DNA of 64,000 bases from UBA2357 sp041916775 (lineage in GTDB: Bacteria > Pseudomonadota > Gammaproteobacteria > Burkholderiales > Rhodocyclaceae): NCBI GenBank assembly GCA_041916775.1, contig JAYRYZ010000020.1:39870-103869 (forward strand), read 5' to 3'. The number at the start of each line of letters is the position of its first letter. The stretch's first letter is position 1. Positions 1 to 8,566 of the stretch are shown piece after piece. A program made the position numbers and the translations under genes. Below the pieces are notes generated by a model. That model was not told where the DNA came from, did not search any database, and saw only the letters and a program-made list of their open reading frames with translations.

Positions 1-1397
1 CGGTGTGCATGACGCTGGAGCTCGCGCGGCTGTCGGTCGTCGGCGTGGATGGCGGGCCTGCGGCGCTGGAGGCGATTTCGCGCGAGGTGTTCAACCTCGT
101 CATCACCGATTTGCGCATGCAGCCCATGGACGGGCTCGAGCTCCTCGGCGAGATTCGTAGCCGCGTGCCGCAACTGCCGGTGCTGCTGATGACGGCCTAC
201 GGCGACGTCGAGAAGGCGGTGAGCGCGATGCGCGGCGGCGCCTGCGATTTCCTCATGAAGCCCTTCGAGCCGGACGTGCTGCTCGCGCATGTGAAGCGCT
301 ACGCGGTGGCGATCGAGGCCGACGAGACCATCGCCGAGGATGTGCGCACCCGCAGCCTGCTGCAGATGGCGGCGCGCGTCGCCGAGACCGACGCCACGGT
401 GCTGCTCACCGGTGAATCCGGCACCGGCAAGGAGGTGTTCGCGCGCTACATCCACGCACATTCCGGCCGGCGCAATGGTCCTTTCGTCGCGATCAACTGC
501 GCCGCGATCCCCGAGAACCTCCTCGAGGCGACGCTCTTTGGCTACGAGAAGGGCTCCTTCACCGGCGCGCAGACCGCCCAGGCGGGCAAGTTCGAGCAGG
601 CGCAGGGCGGCACCATCCTGCTGGACGAGATCTCCGAGATGCCGCTCGGCCTGCAGGCGAAGATGCTGCGCGTGCTCCAGGAGCGCGAGGTCGAGCGTGT
701 CGGCGGCAAGAAGTCGGTTGCGCTCGACATCCGCGTGCTCGCCACCAGCAACCGCGACATGGCGCGCGAAGTCGCGCTCGGGCGCTTCCGCGAAGATCTC
801 TACTACCGGCTCAATGTGTTCCCGCTCGAAATCCCGTCACTGCGCGAGCGCCCGGGCGACATCCTGCCGCTTGCGCGCCACTTCCTCGTACGCCATGGCG
901 AACGACTGCGCCGCCAGGCGCGCCTGGATGCCAACGCCGAGGCGCGCCTGCTTGCGCACACCTGGCCGGGCAATGTGCGCGAACTCGAGAACACCATGCA
1001 GCGCGCGCTCATCCTCGCCGCAGGCGACACGATCGTCGCCACGACAGTGGAAATGTGCCTGCCGCACCCTGCCGCACCGCTCGCGCAGGCAGCTCCGGGC
1101 GCAAACATTGCAGCCGGCACCCAGGCCATTCCCGCCACCTCCGAAGCGGCAATGTTTGCCGCCTGGCAGGCGCAGCCGTTGTCGCAACCGGCAAACCTTG
1201 CCGCTGTCGGCCATGCCGCGCCCGCAGCCGAGTCCCCGCGTCCCGCCAACATGAAGGACCTGGAGCGCGAACACATCCTCAACACCCTGCGAGAGGTCGG
1301 TGGGTCGCGCAAACGCGCAGTCGAGAAACTCGGCATCTCCGAGCGCACCCTGCGCTACAAACTCCAGCAATACCGGGAGGAAGGCCACGACGTGTGA
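1..1397 (+). CDS. Sigma-54-dependent flagellar response regulator (FlrC/FleR type), 5' truncated by the window edge
   Basis: NtrC-family activator for sigma-54 flagellar promoters. The frame opens inside the receiver domain: the N-terminal acidic pocket is missing, so the true start lies before the window. Counting from the first Met-like codon at base 3, the phospho-acceptor Asp is about residue 36 (VITDLRM) and the conserved Lys about 86 (LMKPFE). An AAA+ domain follows with Walker A GESGTGKE (138-145), the sigma-54 contact loop as GSFTGA (184-189, Ser for the usual Ala) and Walker B GGTILLDE (203-209). The C-terminus is a Fis-type HTH (SRKRAVEKLGISERTLRYKL). The next gene is fliE with a good -24/-12 promoter, which fits the FlrC/FleR role. 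That assignment is inference; the NtrC family call is firm. Confidence 0.9.
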   Translation, partial: VCMTLELARLSVVGVDGGPAALEAISREVFNLVITDLRMQPMDGLELLGEIRSRVPQLPVLLMTAYGDVEKAVSAMRGGACDFLMKPFEPDVLLAHVKRYAVAIEADETIAEDVRTRSLLQMAARVAETDATVLLTGESGTGKEVFARYIHAHSGRRNGPFVAINCAAIPENLLEATLFGYEKGSFTGAQTAQAGKFEQAQGGTILLDEISEMPLGLQAKMLRVLQEREVERVGGKKSVALDIRVLATSNRDMAREVALGRFREDLYYRLNVFPLEIPSLRERPGDILPLARHFLVRHGERLRRQARLDANAEARLLAHTWPGNVRELENTMQRALILAAGDTIVATTVEMCLPHPAAPLAQAAPGANIAAGTQAIPATSEAAMFAAWQAQPLSQPANLAAVGHAAPAAESPRPANMKDLEREHILNTLREVGGSRKRAVEKLGISERTLRYKLQQYREEGHDV

Positions 1398-1478
1398 GCG
1401 GGCCCGAGCGAGGCCCTGCATCGAGGCGGCCCGTGCATCAGGCCGTTGAGGTGCGTCCTGCAGATCATGATTTCTCCT

Positions 1479-1493
1479 GGGCGCGGAACTTGC
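1479..1493 (+). promoter_or_regulatory. Sigma-54 (-24/-12) promoter for fliE
   Basis: GGGCGCGGAACTTGC matches the -24/-12 consensus TGGCACG-N4-TTGC at nine of eleven specified positions, including the invariant GG (1480-1481) and GC (1492-1493) with the required spacing. The predicted transcription start is near 1504, about 93 bases before the fliE ATG. A sigma-54 activator gene lies immediately upstream. Confidence 0.75.
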
Positions 1494-1596
1494 TTCTTGT
1501 TGCTCATGAATGCCGGATCCCATGCGAAATCCGGTTTGGCGCGGCGAAATCGCTCTGCTAAACTGCGCTCAGGGGATCCGGACTGAGGGGTCGAAA

Positions 1597-1920
1597 ATGG
1601 ACAGCCGCGGAATAGATCAAATGATTGGCGAACTGCGCTCCACCGCGCAGGTTGCGTCAGGCAAGCCGGCCGGGCAGGGCACGCCCGCCGCGGACGGTGT
1701 CGACTTCGCCGAGGTCTTGCAGACAGCCCTCCAGGACGTCAGCGCGGCCCAGCGCGAAGCGCGTTCCATGGCCCAGGAGTTCTCGGCCGGCGATCCGGAT
1801 GTGAAGCTTCAGGATGTGATGGTGAACCTGCAAAAGGCGAGCCTCTCCTTCCAGCAAATGGTGCAGGTCCGGAATCGCTTGGTCTCTGCCTATCAGGACA
1901 TCATGAACATGCCGGTGTGA
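1597..1920 (+). CDS. fliE: Flagellar hook-basal body complex protein FliE
   Basis: 107 residues, the normal size for FliE, which joins the MS ring to the proximal rod of the flagellar basal body. The C-terminal half is typical: DPDVKLQDVMVNLQKASLSF followed by QQMVQVRNRLVSAYQDIMNMPV. The ATG at 1597 is preceded by GAGGGG (1586-1590 region). An upstream in-frame ATG at 1510 would add a non-conserved extension and has no ribosome site, so it is rejected. Transcription likely starts at the sigma-54 promoter 93 bases upstream and ends at the hairpin terminator at 1980, so fliE appears monocistronic here rather than leading fliFGHIJ. Confidence 0.93.
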   Translation: MDSRGIDQMIGELRSTAQVASGKPAGQGTPAADGVDFAEVLQTALQDVSAAQREARSMAQEFSAGDPDVKLQDVMVNLQKASLSFQQMVQVRNRLVSAYQDIMNMPV

Positions 1921-1979
1921 GGGCTTCCAGTCACATCGGTGAATGTCTGGCTTCTTGCGGTAATTGACTGAAGAAAATC

Positions 1980-2011
1980 ACGCCCTTGGCTTTACCAGGG
2001 GCGTTTTTTTT
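1980..2011 (+). terminator. Rho-independent terminator after fliE
   Basis: A ten-base stem with one mismatch (ACGCCCTTGG pairing with CCAGGGGCGT) around a short loop, followed by a run of eight T. It lies 60 bases after the fliE stop. Confidence 0.85.
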
Positions 2012-2179
2012 GGAGCGATGGCCGCCTCGGGCGAGGACGCTCTTGATGTCGCGGCGGCCCGAAATGGGCCGGCTGCTGAGCAAAGCGCATCACGCCTGCG
2101 GTATTCTGCACGGCTGCACTTTTTATCGTTTCCGGCCCTTTGCTGGTGCGAGAGCGGCGTGAGTTCAACTGACTGGGTG

Positions 2180-2293
2180 ATGTGTCACGAGCGTGTCCGC
2201 AGCGACCTCGTCGATTTCACCGAGGAGTCGGTGAAGCGCTTGCTGGGGGCGGCGGACCACATCCGGCGCATCCTGGATGACAACAGGCATTGA
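2180..2293 (+). CDS. Possible 37-residue hypothetical protein
   Basis: A short frame (begins MCHERVRSDLVDF, ends HIRRILDDNRH) ends ten bases before the RRM gene. It has charged, helix-forming composition and no recognisable family. The GTG at 2177 is an alternative start. The interval between the fliE terminator (2011) and the RRM gene (2304) holds nothing else visible. Only proximity to a real gene and plausible composition support it. Confidence 0.22.
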   Translation: MCHERVRSDLVDFTEESVKRLLGAADHIRRILDDNRH

Positions 2294-2303
2294 AGGGCAT
2301 TCC

Positions 2304-2543
2304 ATGAAGATACTGATCAGCGGCCTGCAGGCCGATTTCAGCCCCGAGCGGCTCGCCGAGCGCATGGCGCATTTCGGACCGGTGCTCGGCGTCGAGGTGG
2401 TGCGCGACGGGGACCCGGACAAGCCATGGGCGCTCGTCGAGATGGATCTCGACTCATCGGCCGCGACAGAAGTGGCGCGCCGCATCGACGGCATCTACTT
2501 CATCGACCGTTTCATTCACGCCCGAGTCATGCTGCATGACTGA
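2304..2543 (+). CDS. Small RNA-recognition-motif (RRM) protein
   Basis: 79 residues, essentially one RRM fold. An RNP2-like strand ILISGL sits at residues 3-8 and an RNP1-like segment (KPWALVEMD) mid-protein. The RNP1 aromatics are partly replaced, so RNA binding is plausible but not certain. The ATG at 2304 follows GAAGGG. The gene overlaps the next reading frame (RND adaptor) by eight bases (ATGACTGA), which suggests translational coupling to the efflux operon although no functional link is known. Single-RRM proteins of this size occur widely in beta- and gammaproteobacteria, usually without assigned targets. Confidence 0.7.
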   Translation: MKILISGLQADFSPERLAERMAHFGPVLGVEVVRDGDPDKPWALVEMDLDSSAATEVARRIDGIYFIDRFIHARVMLHD

Positions 2544-3564
2544 ACGCGTCGAGGGCGCGCCCGGGCGGCGCTCGAGCCGGGTCGGTGTGATCGCAGGCAT
2601 CGTTGTGGCAGGCTTTCTCGTGTCAGCGTGCGAAGCGCCGCGCGAGTCTGTGCCGCAGGGTGAGTTTGTGCGTCCGGTGCCGGTGCATGTGGTTTCTGCC
2701 GCTGCGGCGGAAGACAAATTGCGATTCCCGGGGCGGATCCGCTCGGCGCGGCGCGCCGAACTGGCGTTCAACGTCCCCGGCTTTCTCGTCCAGTTCTCGC
2801 TCGACGAAGGGCGGAACGTCAATGCTGGGCAGGTGGTGGCGCGGCTCGACGATGCGGTCTTCAAGGCGCGCGTTGCCGCAGCGCGGGCCGGGTTCGAGCG
2901 CGCGAACGCGGATCTGGGACGTTACCAGAGGCTGTGGGAGAACGAGCTTGCAGTTGCCCGTTCCGAGGTCGATGACCGGGTCAGCAGGCTCGCAGTCGCG
3001 CGTACGAACCTCGCCGCTGCCGAGCAGGATCTCGCCGACACCGTGTTGCGCGCACCCTTCGACGGCGTCGTCACGCGACGGCGGATGGAAACCTACGCCA
3101 GCGTGCAGGCGCGCCAGCCGATCGCGGACTTTCAGGATCTGCGCGCGCTGGAAGTTGTGATTCACGTGCCAGAGCGCGTGTTCCGCTCTGCAACCCCGCG
3201 CAAGGAGGCCGTCGCTGTGTTCGAGGGGCAGGCCGACCGTCCGGTCGCGCTTGCGCTCAAGTCTTTCACCTCGGAGGCGGATCCACAAACCCAGACCTTC
3301 GAGATCGTCCTCAGTCTGAAGGATGCGCCCAGGGGCATGACCATCCTGCCCGGCATGTCCGCAACCGTGATGCCGTTCGACCCGGGGGGCGGGGATAGCA
3401 CGGGCGCCCTGGCCATCCCACTCGCGGCGGTGTCGTCCGCGGGCAGCAGGGAGACCTCGGTGTGGGTCGTCGCGGGAGATGGTACCGTTTCCGCCCGCCG
3501 CGTTGCGCTTGGCGAGGTCCAGGGAGATCGGGTGGTCGTGCTGGATGGGCTCGCCGCAGGCTAG
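2536..3564 (+). CDS. RND efflux periplasmic adaptor lipoprotein, cut short by an in-frame TAG
   Basis: Membrane-fusion protein of a tripartite RND pump, linking the inner-membrane permease to the outer-membrane channel. It starts with a lipoprotein signal (lipobox LVSAC, Cys about residue 32), then the barrel-sandwich/biotinyl-lipoyl half (VVARLDDAVFKARVAAAR), a hairpin, a second lipoyl half (LRAPFDGVVTRR) and the beta-barrel domain. Translation stops at TAG 3562-3564 after DGLAAG. The same frame continues through 26 codons, starting RIATAGLQALRAGMKV and ending at TGA 3643-3645, which is the normal C-terminal membrane-proximal strand of this family (usually GER..TAG). GAG to TAG is therefore the simplest explanation. 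The shortened product may still fold. The next gene, the permease, starts at 3657. Confidence 0.85.
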   Translation: MTERVEGAPGRRSSRVGVIAGIVVAGFLVSACEAPRESVPQGEFVRPVPVHVVSAAAAEDKLRFPGRIRSARRAELAFNVPGFLVQFSLDEGRNVNAGQVVARLDDAVFKARVAAARAGFERANADLGRYQRLWENELAVARSEVDDRVSRLAVARTNLAAAEQDLADTVLRAPFDGVVTRRRMETYASVQARQPIADFQDLRALEVVIHVPERVFRSATPRKEAVAVFEGQADRPVALALKSFTSEADPQTQTFEIVLSLKDAPRGMTILPGMSATVMPFDPGGGDSTGALAIPLAAVSSAGSRETSVWVVAGDGTVSARRVALGEVQGDRVVVLDGLAAG

Positions 3565-3656
3565 CGCATCGCCACCGCCGGGCTGCAGGCGCTGCGCGCC
3601 GGCATGAAGGTGCGTGCATTGACCGGCCCTGACGCAGCGCGCTGAGGGATCGGACG

Positions 3657-6600
3657 ATGAACATCGCCGAATACACCATCCGCAAGTCGGTGGTCGCGTG
3701 GTTGCTGGTCGTGCTGCTGCTGGCAGGTGGTGTGATCGCCTATGGCAAACTGGGCCGCTTCGAGGACCCGGAGTTCGTGATCCGCCAGGCGGTGGTGGTC
3801 ACCAGCTACCCGGGTGCGTCGCCCGCAGAGGTCGCCGAGGAGGTGAGCGACCTCATCGAGGGCGCGGCGCAGCAACTGCAAGAGGTCGAAGAGGTTTTGT
3901 CCGTTTCGCGCGCGGGCGAATCGCTGGTGAAGGTCGAGGCGCGGCTCGCTTTCTCGCACACCCAGGCCGAGCTCGACCAGGTGTGGGACAAGCTGCGCGC
4001 GAAGATCGACGAAGTTGCGCGCGGCCTGCCGCCAGGGGCAGGACCGCCGGTGGTGAAGGGGGATTTCGGTGATGTGTTCGCGCTTTTCTATGCGATCACC
4101 GGAGAGGGCTACAGCCCGCGCCAGCTCTACGACTATGCCGATCTCCTGCGCCGTGAGCTGGTCCTCGTGTCCGGTGTCGCCAAGGTGGAACTGCTCGGTG
4201 TGCGCAAGGAGGCGATCTTCGTCGAGATCTCACGCGGGCGCGCGGCACAGCTGGGGGTGCCGATGGATCGGGTGCATGCTGCGCTGCGCGAGCACAACCT
4301 GATCCATCCGGCCGGTAGCGTCGAGGCTGGCACGATGCGGTTGCAGATCCAGCCCGCCACCACGCAGGCCTCCCCCGAGACGCTGGCCGATCTCGTCGTC
4401 GCGGGGGATGCGACCACCGGCCTCGTCAGGCTGGGCGACATCGCGCGCGTGTTCCGGGATTATGTCGATCCGCCCGCTGCGCTGATGCGTTACGACGGTC
4501 AGGCGGCGATCGGGCTCGGTGTGTCCAATGTGCAGGGCGGCAACGTCGTCGAGATGGGCGATGCGGTCAAACACAGGCTTGCCGAGCTCGAAGGTCAACG
4601 GCCGGTCGGAATGACGCTCAACGTCGTGTCCTTCCAGTCGGACGCGGTACGCGCCGCGGTGAATGGCTTCGTCGTCAACCTGGTGGCTGCCGTCGTCATC
4701 GTGGTGGCGGTGCTGCTGGTGTTCATGGGCTTGCGCAGCGGGCTCATCATCGGCGCGGTGCTGGTGCTCACGGTCGCCGGAACCCTGATCGCGATGTACG
4801 CGGACGGCATCGCAATGCAGCGGATCTCGCTCGGCGCGTTGATCATCGCCCTCGGCATGCTCGTGGATAACGCCATCGTGGTCACCGACGGCGTGCTCGT
4901 GCGCATGCAGCGCGGTGAGGCGGTGAGCCAGGCCGCGGCGGCCGTGGTGCGCGCCACCCTGTGGCCGCTGCTCGGCGGCACGGTGGTCGGCATTCTCGCG
5001 TTCAGCGCCATCGGCTTGTCGCCCACCGACATGGGCGAGTATGCGGGCTCGCTGTTCTGGGTGATCCTGTATTCCATGCTGCTGTCGTGGGTGTTCGCGG
5101 TCACGCTCACGCCGCTCTTCTGCAAAGCTTTTCTCAAGGTGCGTGCGACGGACGCAGCGGAGCCGCCTTCTGAAGGCAGAACGCTAAGCGCTTATCGAGG
5201 TTTGCTGGCCGCGACTCTGCGCCACCGCCTGCTCAGCGGCTTGCTGCTGGTGGGCATGCTGGTCGCAGGCATCCTTGCCTTCGGCATGGTACCGCCCGGC
5301 TTCATGCCGGATTCGGCTCGGCCCCAGTTCGTTGTGGATCTCACCCTGCCGCAGGGCACGGACATCGCCGCCACCGAGCGGATGGTGGCTGGTGCCGAAA
5401 CCATCGTGCGAGCGAAGGAAGGGGTCACCCACGTCTCGAGCTTCGTGGGGCAGGGCGCACTGCGCTTCATGCTGACCTACAGCCCGGAAGACCCGAACCC
5501 GGCCTACGGTCAGTTGCTGATCGATGTCGCCCGCTTCGAGGACATCGCAGGGTTGATCGACATGCTGCAGCCGGAGCTCGAGGCTGCCTTCCCGGATGCG
5601 GATGTCAAGGTGTGGAAGTTCATGCTCGGACGTGGTGGCGGCAAGAAGATCGAGGCAGCCTTCCGCGGCCCCGACCCTGCGGTGCTGCGCGCTCTGGCCG
5701 AGCAAGCCAAGGCGATCATGGCGGCCGACCCGGAGGCGGTGGCGGTGCAGGACGATTGGCGCCAGCAGGTGCCCGTGGTGCGGCCGCGCTTCTCGGAGTC
5801 CGCCGCGCAGAGCGCTGGTGTGCTGCCGGCCGACATCGCGGCAGCCCTGCAGCGCAACTTCACGGGTGAGCAGATCGGCGTGTTGCGCGAAGGCGAGGCG
5901 CGTATTCCCATAATCGCGCGCGCACCCGCCGAGGAGCGAGGCGGCGTCGAGGACCTGCGCAACGTGCAGGTCCACAGTCCGACTGCGGGCCGTCCGGTGC
6001 CGGTCGAGCAGTTCCTCGAGCGGCTGGAGACGCGTTGGGAGGATGCGATCATCAGGCGCGAGAACCGCTTCCCGATGATCAAGGCGCAGTGCGATCCGCC
6101 CGCAGGCGCGCTGTCTGCGCCGCTTCTCGCGCGCGTGCGTCCCGCGATCGAGGCGATACCGCTGCCACCGGGCTATGCGCTGGAGTGGCATGGCGAGCAC
6201 AAGGCGTCGAGCGAGGCGAATGCCGGCCTCGCTGCAGCGGCACCTTATGGTCTCGCGGCGATGGTGGTGGCGGTGATCGTGATGTTCAACGGCCTGCGCC
6301 AGACGCTGGTGATCTGGCTCACCGTGCCGCTCGCGGTGGTGGGTGTGGCGGTTGGACTGCTGATCTTCCAGGCGCCGTTCGAGTTCATGGCGATCCTCGG
6401 TTTCCTCAGTCTCATCGGCATGATGATCAAGAACGCGATCGTGCTGGTCGACCAGATCGACGTGGAAGTCCGCGACGGCAAACCGGGCTGGAACGCGGTG
6501 CTGGATGCCTCGGTGAGCCGTGCACGGCCGGTATTCCTGGGCGCGGCCACGACCGTGCTGGGTGTTGCGCCGCTGATCGTCGACCCGTTCTTCCGTAGCA

Positions 6601-6719
6601 TGGCGATCACCATCATGTTCGGCCTGATCTTCGCCACCGGGCTGACGCTGGTGGTGGTGCCGCTGCTGTATGCGGTTGTGTTCCGCATTCGCGAGCAAAC
6701 CATGGGGGCGCGGCCATGA
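3657..6719 (+). CDS. RND efflux permease (AcrB/HAE-1-like)
   Basis: 1,020 residues, standard for the resistance-nodulation-division transporters that export substrates across the inner membrane using proton flux. It opens with MNIAEYTIRKSVVAWLLVV (TM1), has two large periplasmic loops and about 12 membrane helices. Proton-relay residues are visible: Asp404 in TM4 (LVDNAIVV; the second acidic residue of the AcrB pair is Asn405) and Lys925 in TM10 (GMMIKNAIVLVDQ). GAGGG precedes the ATG by about eight bases. The adaptor is encoded 12 bases upstream of its natural end and the outer-membrane channel overlaps by four bases, so all three form one operon. Substrate cannot be read from sequence; no local TetR/MarR regulator is present. 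Confidence 0.93.
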   Translation: MNIAEYTIRKSVVAWLLVVLLLAGGVIAYGKLGRFEDPEFVIRQAVVVTSYPGASPAEVAEEVSDLIEGAAQQLQEVEEVLSVSRAGESLVKVEARLAFSHTQAELDQVWDKLRAKIDEVARGLPPGAGPPVVKGDFGDVFALFYAITGEGYSPRQLYDYADLLRRELVLVSGVAKVELLGVRKEAIFVEISRGRAAQLGVPMDRVHAALREHNLIHPAGSVEAGTMRLQIQPATTQASPETLADLVVAGDATTGLVRLGDIARVFRDYVDPPAALMRYDGQAAIGLGVSNVQGGNVVEMGDAVKHRLAELEGQRPVGMTLNVVSFQSDAVRAAVNGFVVNLVAAVVIVVAVLLVFMGLRSGLIIGAVLVLTVAGTLIAMYADGIAMQRISLGALIIALGMLVDNAIVVTDGVLVRMQRGEAVSQAAAAVVRATLWPLLGGTVVGILAFSAIGLSPTDMGEYAGSLFWVILYSMLLSWVFAVTLTPLFCKAFLKVRATDAAEPPSEGRTLSAYRGLLAATLRHRLLSGLLLVGMLVAGILAFGMVPPGFMPDSARPQFVVDLTLPQGTDIAATERMVAGAETIVRAKEGVTHVSSFVGQGALRFMLTYSPEDPNPAYGQLLIDVARFEDIAGLIDMLQPELEAAFPDADVKVWKFMLGRGGGKKIEAAFRGPDPAVLRALAEQAKAIMAADPEAVAVQDDWRQQVPVVRPRFSESAAQSAGVLPADIAAALQRNFTGEQIGVLREGEARIPIIARAPAEERGGVEDLRNVQVHSPTAGRPVPVEQFLERLETRWEDAIIRRENRFPMIKAQCDPPAGALSAPLLARVRPAIEAIPLPPGYALEWHGEHKASSEANAGLAAAAPYGLAAMVVAVIVMFNGLRQTLVIWLTVPLAVVGVAVGLLIFQAPFEFMAILGFLSLIGMMIKNAIVLVDQIDVEVRDGKPGWNAVLDASVSRARPVFLGAATTVLGVAPLIVDPFFRSMAITIMFGLIFATGLTLVVVPLLYAVVFRIREQTMGARP

Positions 6720-8134
6720 TGCGCAAGCGCCTGTTCGCGGTCGCCTGGGCCGCGACGCTGTTCGGTTGTGCCGGTTCCGCCACCGGCCCCATGCCTGCAG
6801 TGAGTGTGCCAGATGCGTGGCCGGACGCGGGCGCCGGGCGCATCCTTCAGGAGACGGGCGTCGCCAACCTCGCGGATCTGCCGTGGAACACCCTGTTTCC
6901 CATCCCCGAGTTGCAGGCGCTGGTCGAAGAAGCGTGGCAGGCCGGTGCCGAGCCGCAGCTTGCGCGCGAGCGGCTCGCGCTCGCACGCGCTCAGTTCGGC
7001 ATCGATTCAGCAGCACAATGGCCGACACTGGATCTTGCCGCGAGCGCAGCACGCCAGCGTGCGCCCGGGCTCTCTGCGAGCGGTAATCGCATCGGCGAGT
7101 CGGCGACGATTGCCGCACCTGCGGCCTGGGAGCTCGACCTGTGGGGCCGGCTCGCCGACCGCAGCGAGGCGGCACACCAGACGCTGCTGGAGAACGAGGC
7201 CAATCTCGACGCGGTAAGGATCAGCCTCGCGGCGCAGGTCGCGAGCCTGTATTTCGATCTTCTCGACCTCGACGCGCAGCGCGCCATCACGCTGTCCACA
7301 CGCGACAGCCGGGCGCAATCGCTGCGCCTCGTCAACGCGCGTTTTGCTGAAGGTATATCGTCGATGCTGGACGTGCGCCAGGCGGAGTCCCTGCTTGCAG
7401 TGGCCGATCAGTCGCTCGCGGAGCAGGCACGGCGTCTCGCGCAGACGGAGCACGCACTCTCGGCACTGGTTGGACGGAACCCGGGACCGATCGCGCGCGG
7501 TCGCTCCCTGGGGGAGATTCCCTTGCCCGCGGAAGCGTTTGCCGGCTTGCCTGCCGAGTTGTTGGAGCGGCGGCCCGACGTCCGCGCCGCCGAGGCCGCG
7601 CTGCGCAGCGCGCGTGCCAGCCTGGAGGCGGCACGCAAGGCCGTTCTGCCGCGCGTGAGTCTGACCACCTTGCTGGGTTTCGTGAGCCCGGCGCTCGGCG
7701 AACTGCTGTCCGCCGACCGGCGCGCCTGGAGCGCGGAGTTCGCCGCGACGCTCCCGATCTTCGACGGTGGGCGACGTGCCGCGGGGGTGGATGCGGCCGC
7801 CGCGGAAGAACGGCTGCTGCTGGTGCAGTATCAGAGCGTGGTGCGACAGGCGCTCCGCGAGGAGGCCGATGGACTCACGACCTTTGCGACCCTGCGCGCC
7901 CAGCACGAGGCAGGTGCGCGTGTGGTGGCAGCGAATCGCGATCGTCTGCGCATCGTGGGCGCCCGCTACATGGCTGGTGTCGCCAACTACTTCGAGGTGC
8001 TGGACGCTGAACGTCAGTGGTTCGACAGCGCGCTCGGCCACGCGCAGGTCACCCGCGCACTGCATCAGTCGGTGGTGCAACTGTATCGGGCGCTTGGTGG
8101 TGGCTGGCTCCCGCGGCAGGCCCTCGACGGCTGA
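6716..8134 (+). CDS. Outer-membrane efflux lipoprotein (NodT/OprM family)
   Basis: 472 residues. It has a lipoprotein signal with lipobox LFGC (Cys about residue 18) and two tandem OEP repeats typical of TolC-like trimeric channels: ARAQFGIDSAAQWPTLDL near the N-terminus and the characteristic LPAELLERRPDVRAAEAAL at the repeat junction. It starts in an ATGA overlap with the permease stop, giving translational coupling. It is the outer-membrane exit duct for the RND pump encoded directly upstream. Confidence 0.92.
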   Translation: MMRKRLFAVAWAATLFGCAGSATGPMPAVSVPDAWPDAGAGRILQETGVANLADLPWNTLFPIPELQALVEEAWQAGAEPQLARERLALARAQFGIDSAAQWPTLDLAASAARQRAPGLSASGNRIGESATIAAPAAWELDLWGRLADRSEAAHQTLLENEANLDAVRISLAAQVASLYFDLLDLDAQRAITLSTRDSRAQSLRLVNARFAEGISSMLDVRQAESLLAVADQSLAEQARRLAQTEHALSALVGRNPGPIARGRSLGEIPLPAEAFAGLPAELLERRPDVRAAEAALRSARASLEAARKAVLPRVSLTTLLGFVSPALGELLSADRRAWSAEFAATLPIFDGGRRAAGVDAAAAEERLLLVQYQSVVRQALREEADGLTTFATLRAQHEAGARVVAANRDRLRIVGARYMAGVANYFEVLDAERQWFDSALGHAQVTRALHQSVVQLYRALGGGWLPRQALDG

Positions 8135-8247
8135 CACAGGCCACGGCGCGCAACCGGCTTCGGTCGGCGATGGAGGATGCGTGCGTCGGGGGACTTGAGA
8201 AATCGGATGTAAGCCCCCGCCGGCTTTGGTTATCATCCCGGCTTTGC

Positions 8248-8560
8248 CGTGCCCGGCTGCATGCGGTGCTGTCGCTTGCGGTCGAGCAGAGCCCGACCTC
8301 GATCGTCATCACCGGGGCGGATGCCCGCATCCAGTGCGTGAATCCGCACTGGATGCGCACCACCGGCCATGCATTTGAGCAGGTGCACGGGAAGGGGCTG
8401 CGCATTCTCGCTGCCACACACACCGGGCCCGAGGTCTATCGCAAGATGTGGGGAGTGTTGGCGCGTGCGCGCCGGCATCGACTTCACCCGTGCCGAGGCC
8501 ATCATCACCGCGACGGTTTGGAGCGGCCGAGGCAAACGTGTTCAACCCGATAGTGGAGTG
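8248..8560 (+). pseudogene. Decayed PAS-domain fragment of a sensor kinase
   Basis: In the interval between the efflux channel and aroQ (8135-8566) one frame encodes a clear PAS core: AVEQSPTSIVITGADARIQ, then VNPHWMRTTGHAFEQVHGK and an RIL..THTGPEVYRKMW segment typical of PAS domains in hybrid sensor kinases. The match runs from about 8248 to 8466 with no credible start codon and no kinase domain. A shorter PAS-like trace (AEAIITATV) continues in the next frame at about 8487-8520, suggesting a frameshift or small deletion. It looks like a remnant of a larger sensor gene left by deletion; it is unlikely to be expressed. Confidence 0.6.
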
Positions 8561-8566
8561 TCCATC

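Noticed and set aside
1540..1560. Second -24/-12-like element (TGGCGCG...) close to fliE
   Set aside because: The GG and GC pairs are 14 rather than 12 bases apart; the element at 1479-1493 has the right spacing.
5184..7175. 663-codon open frame antisense to the RND permease
   Set aside because: High-GC shadow: Arg/His-rich, no motifs, and the opposite strand encodes a complete RND permease.
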